Positions 8,721 to 17,810 of a DNA stretch of 64,000 nt are shown in pieces. Location of the stretch: positions 98,076 to 162,075 of the forward strand of contig NZ_LCYG01000014.1 of assembly GCF_001017175.1 (NCBI RefSeq), read 5' to 3'. How positions within the stretch are numbered: position 1 is the stretch's first letter; the number at the start of each line of letters is the position of its first letter. Both the position numbers and the translations under genes were made by a program. The stretch comes from Microvirga vignae (GTDB lineage: Bacteria > Pseudomonadota > Alphaproteobacteria > Rhizobiales > Beijerinckiaceae). The notes beneath the pieces are model-generated. The model was not told the DNA's origin, made no database searches, and was given only the letters and a program-made list of their open reading frames with translations.

Positions 8721-9125
8721 TTATCTGTCCGTCAGGTTGTCGGGCCCGAACGAGAAGGGCAACAGCTCATCCAGGGTGAAACGCTTGCGGATGCCTTCAG
8801 GGCCCGCAATATGAATCTTCGTATCGGGCGCCGCGAATTCGCGAATGCGCTGGCGGCAACCGCCGCAGGGCGTGACGAGATGCTTGCCCTCGCCCATCAC
8901 CACGATTTCACCGATGCGACGTCCACCGCCCGCAATCATCGCGGAGATGGCGCCGGCCTCCGCGCAGGAGCCAACGGGATAAGCTGCATTTTCCACGTTG
9001 CAGCCGGTGAAGATCTGTCCTTCAGGCGTGGCAATTGCAGCACCCACCTTGAATCGGGAGTAAGGCGTATAGGCCTTCGCCTGGATCGCCTTGGCCGCTT
9101 CGAAAAGCGTGTCGAGAGAAGTCAT
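8721..9125 (-). CDS. cdd: Cytidine deaminase
   Basis: Deaminates cytidine and deoxycytidine to uridine and deoxyuridine, feeding deoA and upp. The zinc site is complete: C54-A-E56 in VGSCAEAGA, where the glutamate is the proton shuttle, and C87/C90 in TPCGGC. The 134-residue length is that of the small tetrameric class. I set the start at ATG 9125; the open frame extends much further upstream, but that part reads as out-of-frame permease sequence and has no family similarity. The gap to the upstream permease gene is only 2 bp. Confidence 0.95.
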   Translation of the reverse strand: MTSLDTLFEAAKAIQAKAYTPYSRFKVGAAIATPEGQIFTGCNVENAAYPVGSCAEAGAISAMIAGGGRRIGEIVVMGEGKHLVTPCGGCRQRIREFAAPDTKIHIAGPEGIRKRFTLDELLPFSFGPDNLTDR

Positions 9126-9127
9126 GA

Positions 9128-10039
9128 TCAACGCTCCTTCAGATAGGGCACGCCCGCCGCACGCGGTGGAATAGCCCTGCCGATAACACCGGCGAGCAGG
9201 ATCACCGTCATCAGATAAGGCAGCGCCTGAATGGCCTGTACCGGCACCTCGCCGATGCCGGGAATGAAAAGTCCCTGAAGCTGGTTGGCGACGGCATCGA
9301 GAAGGCCGAAGAGGAAGCAGGCTCCCAATGCAGGCCATGCGCGCCACTTGGCGAAGATGAGGGCGGCAAGCGCAATGAAGCCGCGGCCTGCGGTCATGTT
9401 GGGCAGGAAGCCTGCCGCCTGTCCGACAGAGAGATAAGTGCCGCCGATGCCGCAGAAGATTCCGCCGATGACGACGGCCGAGTAGCGCAGGCCTGTCACG
9501 GAGATACCTGCCGTATCGACCGCAGCCGGATTCTCACCAACAGCCCGCAGGCGAAGTCCGAAACGTGTGCGGCCCATGATGAACCACGTGAGCGGCACGG
9601 CGAGCAGAACCACATAGACGAGGGCCGAATGTCCCAAGAAGAGTCCGTCGAAACGCTGATCCCCTTCCAGCGGCGGCGTGCGTCCGCCCTGTCCGTACCA
9701 GGCATTGCCGACGATGGCGGTGAGGCCGGCAGCCAGCATGTTGATGGCAACGCCAGACACAATCTGGTTACCGCGCTGGCTGATGGAGGCAAAGCCGTGA
9801 ATGAGGCCGAAGGCCACCGATGCGAAGATGCCGAAGACGAGGCCGATCCACGCCGAGCCGAAAACATAGGCGGCGGCTGCAGCAGCAAAGGCAGCCACAA
9901 GCATCTTTCCCTCAAGACCGATATCGACAACGCCGGAGCGCTCGGACCAGAGACCGGCCAAGCACGCGGCGAGGAGCGGAATGGATAGGCGCAGCGCCGA
10001 GTCGAAAATCGTTACGATGATACCGAAATCCATACTCAT
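9128..10039 (-). CDS. Nucleoside ABC transporter permease (second)
   Basis: Inner-membrane subunit of a BmpA-dependent (CUT2-like) ABC importer. About eight to ten hydrophobic segments fill the 303 residues; the conserved stretch ERSGVVDIGLEGKMLV near residues 33-48 is characteristic of the NupQ/YufQ/BmpC-type permease. Its start overlaps the stop of the larger permease gene by four bases (ATGA), and cdd follows after 2 bp. With the ATPase and binding protein upstream it makes a full importer. Nucleosides are inferred as substrate because the transport genes share an operon with cdd, the purine phosphorylase, deoC and deoA. Confidence 0.9.
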   Translation of the reverse strand: MSMDFGIIVTIFDSALRLSIPLLAACLAGLWSERSGVVDIGLEGKMLVAAFAAAAAAYVFGSAWIGLVFGIFASVAFGLIHGFASISQRGNQIVSGVAINMLAAGLTAIVGNAWYGQGGRTPPLEGDQRFDGLFLGHSALVYVVLLAVPLTWFIMGRTRFGLRLRAVGENPAAVDTAGISVTGLRYSAVVIGGIFCGIGGTYLSVGQAAGFLPNMTAGRGFIALAALIFAKWRAWPALGACFLFGLLDAVANQLQGLFIPGIGEVPVQAIQALPYLMTVILLAGVIGRAIPPRAAGVPYLKER

Positions 10040-11139
10040 GCTCCCGCCAGTTTAGGACGTGACAGCAGCTGCGCCACGAGACGTCGGAAGAGACCATCCA
10101 GCGCGCCGGCAAACAGAATGATGATTCCGCCAATCACCACGACCATGTCGCGGGTGATGTTGGGCTGCTCGAAGGCCAGCTCCGCGCCACCCTGGTAGAG
10201 AATGCCGAACAGGAGCGAGGCGAGGATGATGCCGACTGGATGCGCACGCCCCATGAGCGCGACTGCAATGCCGACGAAGCCGTAGCCAGAAGTGAACTCC
10301 AGCAGGAGCCGATGCTGATAACCCATCAGCTCATTCACCGCGAGACCGCCTGCGAGTGCGCCGGACAGCACCATGGCAATGATCGTGATGCGCGCAGGAG
10401 AGATCCCGGCATAGATCGCGGCCATGGGATTGGAGCCCACCACACGGATCGCATAGCCGAGACGAGAGCGGTAGATGAGGAGCCAGATAAGATAGGCCGA
10501 GATCAGCGCCAGCACGAAGGTGAGATTAAGTTGCGACGACGGGATATCGATTCCGAATGCGGCGAACATCTCGTGCATGAAGGGAATGTAGGAGCCTTCC
10601 GGGAAGGCCCGCGTTTCCGGGTTCATCGATTGCGGCTCGCGCAGCACATTCACGAGGAGATACACGATCAGGACACTCGCGAGCCAATTGAACATGATCG
10701 TGGTGATCACGATGTGGCTTCCGCGCTTCGCCTGCAGATAGCCGGGCACAGCAGCCCAGGCTGCGCCAAAGGCGGCAGCCGCGATGATACCGATGGGAAT
10801 AAGAAGGAAGCCAGGCAGGAAGGTGAGATTGTTGAGCGCAAGCGCAATGCCCAAGCCCGCCAGCGTCGCCTGACCCTCGCCGCCGATGTTGAACAGGCCA
10901 GCATGATAGGCAACGGCGACCGCCAGTCCCACGAAGATGAAGTCGGTGGCATAGAACAAGGTGAAGCCCAAGCCTTCGCCAGTGCCGAGACTTCCCTGCA
11001 GCAGATAGCGCGTTGCCGTCAGCGGATTCTCGCCGATGCTGAGCACCACGAGGCCCGCGATCAGGAATGCGGCCGCGACAGAGATGGCGGGCACGAGAAA
11101 CGTGTCGGCCCATTTGGGCATGTCGATAGGAGCACTCAC
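10036..11139 (-). CDS. Nucleoside ABC transporter permease (first)
   Basis: Inner-membrane permease of the same importer, 367 residues with about ten hydrophobic segments. The stretch AYHAGLFNIGGEGQATL near the middle of the N-terminal half marks the NupP/YufP-type subunit, as does SGALAGGLAVNELMGYQHRL later on. The start is GTG at 11139, overlapping the TGA of the upstream VOC gene (GTGA), and the stop overlaps the next permease start, so translation is coupled on both sides. Confidence 0.9.
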   Translation of the reverse strand: MSAPIDMPKWADTFLVPAISVAAAFLIAGLVVLSIGENPLTATRYLLQGSLGTGEGLGFTLFYATDFIFVGLAVAVAYHAGLFNIGGEGQATLAGLGIALALNNLTFLPGFLLIPIGIIAAAAFGAAWAAVPGYLQAKRGSHIVITTIMFNWLASVLIVYLLVNVLREPQSMNPETRAFPEGSYIPFMHEMFAAFGIDIPSSQLNLTFVLALISAYLIWLLIYRSRLGYAIRVVGSNPMAAIYAGISPARITIIAMVLSGALAGGLAVNELMGYQHRLLLEFTSGYGFVGIAVALMGRAHPVGIILASLLFGILYQGGAELAFEQPNITRDMVVVIGGIIILFAGALDGLFRRLVAQLLSRPKLAGA

Positions 11140-11570
11140 GTTTGATGATCCGGCAGGAACAGGTGGCCCTGTTCGTCGAGAGGAAAGAAGGGATTCCAGG
11201 CCACCTCCCAGAGGTGCCCGTCAGGATCGGCGAAGTAGCCTGAATAGCCGCCCCAGAACACGTCCTGCAGCGGCTTCACGGCGTGAGCGCCAGCAGCGAT
11301 GGCGCGGGCATAGACCTCATCGGCCTCCTGCTTGGAACGGGCATTATAGGCGAGCGAAAAGGCGGCGAAGCCGGTGGGCTTGTCCTCGACGCCTGCATCC
11401 TTGGCGAGGTCAGCCCGTCCGAAGAGTGCCAGCGCAAGGCCGTTCGCCTGAAAGAAAGCGACGCTCGGCTGACTGGCAGAAGATGCCTTCCAGCCCCATG
11501 CTTCATAGAAGGCGCGGGATTTTGTGAGATCCGCAACGCCGAGCGTAACGAGCGTCAATCGCGGCTGCAT
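11136..11570 (-). CDS. VOC-family (glyoxalase-like) protein inside the transporter operon
   Basis: A 144-residue single-module vicinal oxygen chelate protein, with the typical opening TLVTLGVADLTKSRAFYEAWGW and closing YSGYFADPDGHLWEVAWNP motifs. The closing glutamate (LWEVAWNP) could bind metal, but the histidine often found in the first strand is not there (TLVTLGV), so catalytic metal binding is uncertain. It sits between the ATPase and permease genes, overlapping both by one to four bases, which means it is translated as part of the importer operon. Its reaction is unknown; other members are lyases, dioxygenases, resistance proteins or binding proteins. An unusual insertion into a conserved transporter gene set. 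Confidence 0.85.
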   Translation of the reverse strand: MQPRLTLVTLGVADLTKSRAFYEAWGWKASSASQPSVAFFQANGLALALFGRADLAKDAGVEDKPTGFAAFSLAYNARSKQEADEVYARAIAAGAHAVKPLQDVFWGGYSGYFADPDGHLWEVAWNPFFPLDEQGHLFLPDHQT

Positions 11571-13093
11571 CAGGCGGCCTCATCGGTAACGCCGGCCATG
11601 AGCAAGCCCAAATCCTGCTCGTTCGTCTGGTCAGGCTTGCGCTCGCCGGTGATCCTGCCGCCGCACATGGTGAGGATGCGATCGGACAGATGCATGATCT
11701 CATCGAGTTCCACCGACACGAGCAGAATGCCCACTCCGACATCGCGCAGTGCGATGAGACGACGGTGGATGAACTCGATGGCACCGATATCGACGCCACG
11801 CGTCGGCTGGCCGACGAGGAGGACCTTCGGGTTGCGCTCGATCTCGCGCGCCAGCACGATCTTCTGCTGATTGCCGCCGGAGAAGTTCGATGTCTTCAGT
11901 CGTGGCGCGGGCGGGCGGACATCGTACTGCTCCATCTTCTTCGCGAGATCCGCGATGAGGCGGTCATGATCAAGAAGCGGCCCCCGCCCAAGCTGCGGCT
12001 CGTCCGAGAAGCCGAGAATGGCGCTCTCGAAAGCAGGAAAAGCGGGCACGAGGCCCATGCGCAGACGATCTTCCGGGACGTGCAGCAGGCCAAGCCCGCG
12101 CATGCGATGCGGATTGTGCTCCGAGAAGTGAATATCCTGCCCTTTGAGCCGGATGGACCCGAGCACAGGCTGACGCATGCCGGCGATCGCTTCCAGAAGC
12201 TCGCTCTGGCCGTTACCCGCAACGCCCGCGATGCCGACGATCTCGCCCGCATGAACGGTGAAGGACGCATTGGCGACACGCAGCACGCCCCGTGCATCGA
12301 CAACGGAGAGATCGTCGACTTCGAGCACAGGAGCGCCAGGCGCCTTCTCGGTTTTTTCGACCCGAAGCAGAACACGACGTCCTACCATCAGCTCGGCAAG
12401 CTCCGGTGGCGACGTGTTCGCCGTCTCGACGGTAGCCACCATCTCGCCACGGCGCATGACCGAGACGCGATCCGTGATCGCCATGATCTCGCGCAGCTTA
12501 TGCGTGATGAGAACAACGGTCTTGCCCTGTTGCTTCAGCGAGCGGAGCAGTTCGAACAACGCATCCGCTTCAGCGGGAGTGAGCACGGCGGTGGGCTCGT
12601 CGAGAATGAGAATGTTCGCGCCGCGATAGAGGGCTTTGAGAATTTCCACGCGTTGCTGGAGGCCAACGGACAACTCGCCAACGGTGGCGTCCACGTCGAT
12701 TTCCAGGCCGTAATCGGTTGCGAGACGCGCAAGTTCCTTGCGCACCTTGGCCTCGCCCGCGCGCAGCATGGCGCCGCCTTCAGCGCCGAGCATCACGTTC
12801 TCGACCACGGTCAACGGCTCGACCAGCATGAAGTGCTGGTGAACCATGCCGATACCGGCTGCGATAGCATCGTTGGAGGAGCGGATCCGGGTGGGCGCTC
12901 CATTGACGCGGATATCGCCTGAATCGGCCTCGTAGAAGCCGTAGAGGATCGACATGAGGGTCGACTTGCCCGCACCATTCTCGCCGACGATGCCATGGAT
13001 CGTGCCGCGCTCGACGGACAGGTTCACGTCCTTATTGGCATGAACGGCGCCGAAGCTCTTATTGATGGCGATGAGTTCAATGGCGGGAGACAT
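11570..13093 (-). CDS. Nucleoside ABC transporter ATPase (two fused NBDs)
   Basis: Powers the BmpA-type importer. The first domain has Walker A GENGAGKST (37-45), signature LSVGLQQRV and Walker B LILDEPTAVLTP. The second has a degenerate Walker A GVAGNGQSE, signature FSGGNQQK and a degenerate Walker B LLVGQPTRG. This asymmetry, with one intact and one degenerate site, is usual for RbsA/NupO-type ATPases of ~500 residues. It follows the binding-protein gene across a 125-bp gap that contains a hairpin terminator, so its expression may be lower than that of the binding protein. Confidence 0.93.
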   Translation of the reverse strand: MSPAIELIAINKSFGAVHANKDVNLSVERGTIHGIVGENGAGKSTLMSILYGFYEADSGDIRVNGAPTRIRSSNDAIAAGIGMVHQHFMLVEPLTVVENVMLGAEGGAMLRAGEAKVRKELARLATDYGLEIDVDATVGELSVGLQQRVEILKALYRGANILILDEPTAVLTPAEADALFELLRSLKQQGKTVVLITHKLREIMAITDRVSVMRRGEMVATVETANTSPPELAELMVGRRVLLRVEKTEKAPGAPVLEVDDLSVVDARGVLRVANASFTVHAGEIVGIAGVAGNGQSELLEAIAGMRQPVLGSIRLKGQDIHFSEHNPHRMRGLGLLHVPEDRLRMGLVPAFPAFESAILGFSDEPQLGRGPLLDHDRLIADLAKKMEQYDVRPPAPRLKTSNFSGGNQQKIVLAREIERNPKVLLVGQPTRGVDIGAIEFIHRRLIALRDVGVGILLVSVELDEIMHLSDRILTMCGGRITGERKPDQTNEQDLGLLMAGVTDEAA

Positions 13094-13160
13094 CGGCCTC
13101 TAGGGGTTATCCAGCAAGGGAAAAGCGCGCGGATCTTATCGGAAAAAGCACAAACCTAAA

Positions 13161-13202
13161 AACGGAAACGGCCGCAGGCCCTCTTCACGAAAGCCTGCGG
13201 CC
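13161..13202 (-). terminator. Hairpin terminator/attenuator after the binding-protein gene
   Basis: A perfect 10-bp inverted repeat (GGCCGCAGGC at 13170-13179 and GCCTGCGGCC at 13193-13202, 13-nt loop) lies just downstream of the bmpA-type gene. Read on the minus strand, the stem is followed by GTTTCCGTTTTT. This is a good intrinsic terminator. Because the ATPase gene follows at once on the same strand, partial read-through would set a high ratio of binding protein to transporter. Confidence 0.75.
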
Positions 13203-13218
13203 GGATGGATGCGTTATC

Positions 13219-14229
13219 TTACATCGGGCACTTGGAGTCCGACATGTAGTCGTGGACCTTGATGGTACCGGACTTGATGTCGGCTGCGGCCTTGTCCGCG
13301 GCGGCCTTCATGTCGGCGGTCACAAGCGACTTGTTGTGGTCGTCGAGCGCCCAAGCCACGCCGTCCTCAGCAAGGCCGAGAACCGAGAGGCCAGCCTTGA
13401 AGGTGCCCTTCTTGGCCTGATCGAAGGCGTTGTAGGTGGCGACATCCACGCGCTTGACCATGGAGGTCAGCACCTTGCCCGGATGCAGGGCGTTCTGGTT
13501 GGAGTCGACGCCAATGCCGAGCTTGCCGGCGTCAGCCGCAGCGCGCAGCACGCCCACGCCGGTGCCGCCAGCCGCATGATAGATCACGTCCGCGCCGCGG
13601 GAGATCTGGCCCTTGGCGAGTTCGCCGCCCTTCACCGGATCGTTCCAGGCAGCGCCGGTGGTGCCGGTCATGTTCTGGAACACTTCGGCGTCCTTGTTGG
13701 CGTACTTGACGCCCTGGACGTAGCCGCAGGCGAACTTGCGGATGAGCGGGATGTCCATGCCACCCACGAAACCGACCTTGCCGGATTTCGAAGCCTTGGC
13801 GGCCAGGAGGCCCACGAGGAACGAGCCCTCATGCTCCTTGAACACGATGGACTGCACGTTCGGCTTCTCGACGACGGCATCGATGATGGCGAACTTGGTG
13901 TTCGGAAACTCCTCAGCGACTTTCTTCAGAGCGGATTCCTGGCTGAAGCCGACGGCCACGATCGGCGAGAAGCCGTCACGGGCGAAGCGGCGCAGGGCCT
14001 GCTCGCGCTGGGCGTCGTTCTGCGGCTCGAAATCGCGGTAATCGGTGCCCGTGTCCTTCTTGAACTTCTCGGCACCCGTGTGAACGCCTTCGTTGAAGGA
14101 TTTGTCGAACTTGCCGCCCAGATCGTAGACGACGGCTGGCTTGAAGGCCGCCTGCTGCGCAAAGGCAGCCGTGGCAGAGAAGGCGAGGCCCGCGAGTGCG
14201 AGGCCGAACTTGGTGACTGTCATCGGCAT
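13219..14229 (-). CDS. BMP-family nucleoside-binding lipoprotein-like periplasmic protein
   Basis: Periplasmic substrate-binding protein of the nucleoside importer (PF02608, Bmp/PnrA/NupN type). The first ~24 residues form a signal peptide (KFGLALAGLAFSATAAFAQQ), with no lipobox cysteine, so it is probably a soluble periplasmic protein. The start of the mature domain, VVYDLGGKFDKSFNEG, and the motif VGFVGGMDIPLIRKF are hallmarks of the family. The 336-residue length is normal. It is the first gene of the operon and is followed by a terminator-like hairpin. A possible promoter with an exact TTGACA lies ~55-85 bp upstream. Confidence 0.93.
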   Translation of the reverse strand: MPMTVTKFGLALAGLAFSATAAFAQQAAFKPAVVYDLGGKFDKSFNEGVHTGAEKFKKDTGTDYRDFEPQNDAQREQALRRFARDGFSPIVAVGFSQESALKKVAEEFPNTKFAIIDAVVEKPNVQSIVFKEHEGSFLVGLLAAKASKSGKVGFVGGMDIPLIRKFACGYVQGVKYANKDAEVFQNMTGTTGAAWNDPVKGGELAKGQISRGADVIYHAAGGTGVGVLRAAADAGKLGIGVDSNQNALHPGKVLTSMVKRVDVATYNAFDQAKKGTFKAGLSVLGLAEDGVAWALDDHNKSLVTADMKAAADKAAADIKSGTIKVHDYMSDSKCPM

Positions 14230-14285
14230 TGTTCCCTGTTTGACGCCGGATTGAGTGTCCGGTTGCCCCGTGACGATGGCATGGG

Positions 14286-14314
14286 AAGGGTCACAACGCC
14301 AAGGTCTCTGTCAA
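14286..14314 (-). promoter_or_regulatory. Candidate promoter of the nucleoside operon
   Basis: On the minus strand an exact -35 hexamer TTGACA (14314-14309) lies upstream of the binding-protein start at 14229. Seventeen bases further the would-be -10 is ACCCTT, a poor match, so only the -35 half is convincing. No clear palindromic operator for a DeoR or PurR-type regulator was seen in the 148-bp divergent region. Confidence 0.3.
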
Positions 14315-14377
14315 GCCGAGATGTTATTTTCCTTCAGGAATGGTTGATAGCTTCAGACCTGACGTTATGGTCCTTTC

Positions 14378-15172
14378 ATGCCCCTGACACCCGACGAAAT
14401 CGACCGCTACGCCCGCCACTTGGTCCTTCGGGACCTGGGAGGCCCCGGACAGTTGAAGCTCAAGGATGCGCGCGTGCTCGTGATCGGAGCTGGAGGCCTT
14501 GGAGCGCCTCTGATCCAGTATCTGGCAGCCGCCGGGGTCGGCACCATCGGCGTTGTGGACAACGACACCGTGTCCCTCTCCAATCTGCAGCGGCAGGTGA
14601 TCCACGGAACGCCCGATATCGGGACTCTCAAAGTGGAGAGCGCAGCCAGGGCCATCCTGCACCTCAATCCTCACGTTACGGCAGAGCCTCATGACCTGCG
14701 GATCACCCCTGAGAACGCCCGCGACCTGATCCGCCGCTATGACATCGTCGCGGACGGATCGGACAATTTCGAAACCCGCTATGCGGTGTCGGATGCCTGT
14801 TTCTTCGAGAAAAAGCCGCTGGTCACGGCGGCGCTTGGTCAGTTCGATGGCTCTCTGACGACGATCAGGGCGCACGAAAACGGCCCGGATGGCAAACCCA
14901 ATCCCACCTATCGGTGCCTGTTCCCATCCCCGCCTCCGCCGGGCGCCATTCCCACCTGCGCGGAAGCAGGCGTGCTCGGGGCGCTGGCAGGCGTCATGGG
15001 CAGCCTAATGGCGATGGAGGTGATCCGGGAGATCGTGGGTTTCGGAGAGAGCCTCGTGGGCCGGCTCCTGATGGTCGATGCACGCTCAATGCGCTTCGAT
15101 ACGGTCCGTTACCGGTGGGATGAGAACAACCCGCTAAATGGGTCTGAACAAGCGGCGTCCCGGATGGCATGA
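14378..15172 (+). CDS. moeB: ThiF/MoeB-family adenylyltransferase
   Basis: E1-like enzyme that adenylates the C-terminus of a ubiquitin-like sulfur carrier (MoaD or ThiS). The ATP-binding motif GAGGLG is at residues 37-42, and the catalytic-site residues are in SLSNLQRQVIH and the ADGSDNFETRY segment. A conserved cysteine occurs in IPTCAEAGVLG near residue 192. The zinc-binding CxxC pairs typical of E. coli MoeB are not complete in the visible sequence. Residues ~1-240 cover the family core; there is no rhodanese domain. It stands alone and divergent from the nucleoside operon, so whether it serves molybdopterin or thiamine synthesis is not settled. Confidence 0.85.
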   Translation: MPLTPDEIDRYARHLVLRDLGGPGQLKLKDARVLVIGAGGLGAPLIQYLAAAGVGTIGVVDNDTVSLSNLQRQVIHGTPDIGTLKVESAARAILHLNPHVTAEPHDLRITPENARDLIRRYDIVADGSDNFETRYAVSDACFFEKKPLVTAALGQFDGSLTTIRAHENGPDGKPNPTYRCLFPSPPPPGAIPTCAEAGVLGALAGVMGSLMAMEVIREIVGFGESLVGRLLMVDARSMRFDTVRYRWDENNPLNGSEQAASRMA

Positions 15173-15209
15173 ATCAATCCGAAGCACGGACTAGATGAGA
15201 GACCCGCCT

Positions 15210-15299
15210 CGTCATGCCCGGCCTCGTGCCGGGTATCCACGCCTTCGAAACGCGACGGTTCTTAAGACGTGGATGGCCGGGTCAAGCCCGGCCATGACG
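15210..15299. repeat. Large imperfect intergenic inverted repeat (REP-like)
   Basis: Two 32-base arms face each other: CGTCATGCCCGGCC... at 15210-15241 and ...GGCCATGACG at 15268-15299. Each arm is itself a small GC-rich palindrome around CCCGG/CCGGG. The pattern (CGTCATGCCCGG...TATCCACG / CGTGGATGGCCGG...CATGACG) resembles short mobile palindromic repeats that are widespread between genes in Hyphomicrobiales. It lies between the convergent moeB-like and pheT genes, and could fold as a long hairpin in RNA from either side. Confidence 0.75.
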
Positions 15300-15330
15300 G
15301 AGGAGTTGTCGCGTCTTATTCTGAAGACGA

Positions 15331-15361
15331 TCCCGGATCGCGGCAAAGCCGCGATCCGGGA
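15331..15361. repeat. Perfect 14-bp-arm palindrome, REP-like, near pheT stop
   Basis: TCCCGGATCGCGGC at 15331-15344, loop AAA, and GCCGCGATCCGGGA at 15348-15361, followed by TGACGAG. This is a second palindrome next to the large repeat, only ~10 bp from the stop of pheT. A related but degenerate copy occurs at 37571-37606. It can act as a bidirectional transcript-end hairpin even though it lacks a T-run. Confidence 0.7.
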
Positions 15362-15371
15362 TGACGAGTTC

Positions 15372-17795
15372 TTATGAGCGCAGCACCGCGCCGGTCTTCT
15401 TGGAAACCTCGGCGACGATCTTGGCCGAGACGGCCTCGATTTCCACGTCGGTCAGAGTCTTTTCCGTAGGCTGGAGAGTGACGGCAATGGCTACGGACTT
15501 CTTGTCCGGGTCGATGCCGGTGCCCTCGTAGATGTCAAACACGTCGACACCTACGATTAGCTGACGCTCGGCACCTTGAGCCGCCTTCACGATATCGCCC
15601 GCCGCCACGTCGCGGCCAACCACGAAGGCGAAGTCGCGGGTGAGCGGCTGGAAGTCGGGCAGGTTCAGCTTCGGCTTCATCTTTGTGGGCTTAGCCTTCG
15701 GCGGCACAAGCGCATTGAGATTGAGCTCGAAGGCCACCAGCGGGCCCTTCAGGTCGAGGGCCTTCAGGATTTTCGGGTGAACCTCGCCGAAAGCGCCGAC
15801 GATGTTCTTAGGACCAAACTGCAGCGTGCCCGAACGACCGGGGTGGAACCACGCCGGACCACCGGCGACGATCTGGAGACCGCCAGCCGGAATGCCGAGA
15901 GCCGCGAGCAGCGCCAGCACATCCGCCTTGGCGTCGAAGGCATCGACGCTCTTGGCTCCGCCATTCCAATGACGACCCACGCCCTCGGCACGCGCCGTGC
16001 CGCGCCGCACGGCGGCAGCCCTGATCGACTGGCCCTCAGGCTCGTCAGACGTGAAGGTCTGGCCGACTTCGAAGAGCGCCACATCGCCGAAGCCGCGATC
16101 CGCGTTGCGCTGGGCTGCCTTCAGCAGGCCCGGCAGAAGGCTCGGACGCATGTCGGAGAGTTCCGCCGCAATCGGGTTCGCGAGTGCAAGACGCGCATCA
16201 CCACCGCCGAAGAGCTCGGCCTCTTGCCTCGAGATGAAGGACCAAGTGACAGCCTCCACCAAGCCGCGCACGGCGAGCGCACGGCGAGCCAGACGCGTGC
16301 GCTTCTGGATGAGCGTGAGGATCGGCTTTGCGACAGCAGCCTCAAGACGCGGCAGCGGCTGCGGCTCGATACGGTCGACACCGGCAATGCGGATGACTTC
16401 CTCGACCAGATCCGCCTTGCCCTCGACATCGGGACGCCAGGACGGCGGCGTGACATTCACGCGCTCGCCCAAGCCCTGAACCTGAAATCCGAGCTTCTTC
16501 AGGATCGCCTCGGATTCGGCAGGCTTCACATCAAGGCCCGACAGACGCGGAACTTCCGACCAGGGGAACTCGATGATGCGCGTGGCGTCCGGAACCTGAC
16601 CGGCAACGACAGCTTCCGTCGGCTCGCCGCCGCAGAGATCGATGACCATCTTGGTCGCGAGATCGAGACCCGGCACCGTGAAGGCTGGATCGACGCCGCG
16701 CTCGAAGCGATAGCGCGCATCGGTGATGATGCCGTGCTTGCGGCCCGTCTGCGCGATGTTCAGCGGATCCCACAACGCTGATTCGATCAGCACATCTGTG
16801 GTGCCTTCATCCGAGCCGGAATGCTCGCCGCCCATGATGCCGGCGATGGATTCGACACCATTCTCATCGGCGATCACCACGGTGCCGGGATCGAGCTTGT
16901 AGGTGCGACCATCAAGCGCCAGCACCTCTTCGCCATCCTTCGCGCGGCGGACGGTAAGATTGCCTTTCACCTTCCCGGCGTCGAACACGTGGAGCGGACG
17001 ACCACGATCGAAGGTGATGTAATTGGTGATGTCGACGAGCGCGTTGATCGGGCGGAGGCCGATGGAGAGCAGACGACGCTGCATCCATTCCGGCGACGGA
17101 CCGTTCTTCACGCCGCGCACGAGACGAAGCGCGAAGGTCGGGCAGAGATGCGCATCCTCGGCAGAGAAGTCGAGCGTCACCGAAACCGGGCACGCCCCCT
17201 TTCCCTGAATGGCCGGAACATCGCCGCCCTTCAAGGTACCGAGCCCGGCAGCCGCGAGATCGCGCGCGATGCCGAAGATCGAGGTGCAATCGGGCCGGTT
17301 CGGCGTGAGGTTGATCTCGATCACCGGATCGTCGAGGCCCGCATAAGCCGCGTAAGCAACGCCCACCGGCGCATCCTCGGGCAACTCGATGATGCCGTCG
17401 TGATCGTCGGAGATCTCAAGCTCCGCCGCCGAACACAGCATGCCCGCGCTCTCGACGCCGCGAATGGTACCGATTCCAAGCGTGATGTTCTTGCCCGGAA
17501 TGTAGGTGCCGGGAGGCGCGAACACGCTCTTCATGCCGGTGCGGGCGTTCGGCGCACCGCAGACGACCTGGATCGGATTGCCTTCGCCCGGATCGACCAT
17601 GCACACGCGAAGCCTGTCGGCGTTGGGGTGCTGCTCGGCGGAGATCACATAGGCGATCGTGTAGGGCGCCAGCGTCTTCGCCTTGTCCTCCACGCCTTCG
17701 ACCTCGAGGCCGATGCGCGTGAGCGTTTCCACGATCTCGTCGAGGGACGCCGTGGTGTCGAGATGATCCTTGAGCCAGGAGAGGGTGAATTTCAT
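15372..17795 (-). CDS. pheT: Phenylalanine-tRNA ligase beta subunit
   Basis: Beta chain of the alpha2-beta2 phenylalanyl-tRNA synthetase, carrying the tRNA-binding and editing domains. The opening [15 protein letters not shown], the EMAP/tRNA-binding domain (~40-150), the B3/B4 editing region (with RYRFERGVD near 360-370), the B5 domain and the C-terminal ferredoxin-like anticodon-binding domain ([15 protein letters not shown]) occur in order. The 807 residues match the family. It is last in the infC-rpmI-rplT-pheS-pheT operon, 15 bp after pheS, and ends against a REP-like palindrome. Confidence 0.97.
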   Translation of the reverse strand: MKFTLSWLKDHLDTTASLDEIVETLTRIGLEVEGVEDKAKTLAPYTIAYVISAEQHPNADRLRVCMVDPGEGNPIQVVCGAPNARTGMKSVFAPPGTYIPGKNITLGIGTIRGVESAGMLCSAAELEISDDHDGIIELPEDAPVGVAYAAYAGLDDPVIEINLTPNRPDCTSIFGIARDLAAAGLGTLKGGDVPAIQGKGACPVSVTLDFSAEDAHLCPTFALRLVRGVKNGPSPEWMQRRLLSIGLRPINALVDITNYITFDRGRPLHVFDAGKVKGNLTVRRAKDGEEVLALDGRTYKLDPGTVVIADENGVESIAGIMGGEHSGSDEGTTDVLIESALWDPLNIAQTGRKHGIITDARYRFERGVDPAFTVPGLDLATKMVIDLCGGEPTEAVVAGQVPDATRIIEFPWSEVPRLSGLDVKPAESEAILKKLGFQVQGLGERVNVTPPSWRPDVEGKADLVEEVIRIAGVDRIEPQPLPRLEAAVAKPILTLIQKRTRLARRALAVRGLVEAVTWSFISRQEAELFGGGDARLALANPIAAELSDMRPSLLPGLLKAAQRNADRGFGDVALFEVGQTFTSDEPEGQSIRAAAVRRGTARAEGVGRHWNGGAKSVDAFDAKADVLALLAALGIPAGGLQIVAGGPAWFHPGRSGTLQFGPKNIVGAFGEVHPKILKALDLKGPLVAFELNLNALVPPKAKPTKMKPKLNLPDFQPLTRDFAFVVGRDVAAGDIVKAAQGAERQLIVGVDVFDIYEGTGIDPDKKSVAIAVTLQPTEKTLTDVEIEAVSAKIVAEVSKKTGAVLRS

Positions 17796-17810
17796 GGGTG
17801 CTCTCCTCCT

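Noticed and set aside
7887..9146. 419-codon plus-strand open frame over the purine phosphorylase and cdd
   Set aside because: It crosses two real genes on the other strand and has no family similarity.
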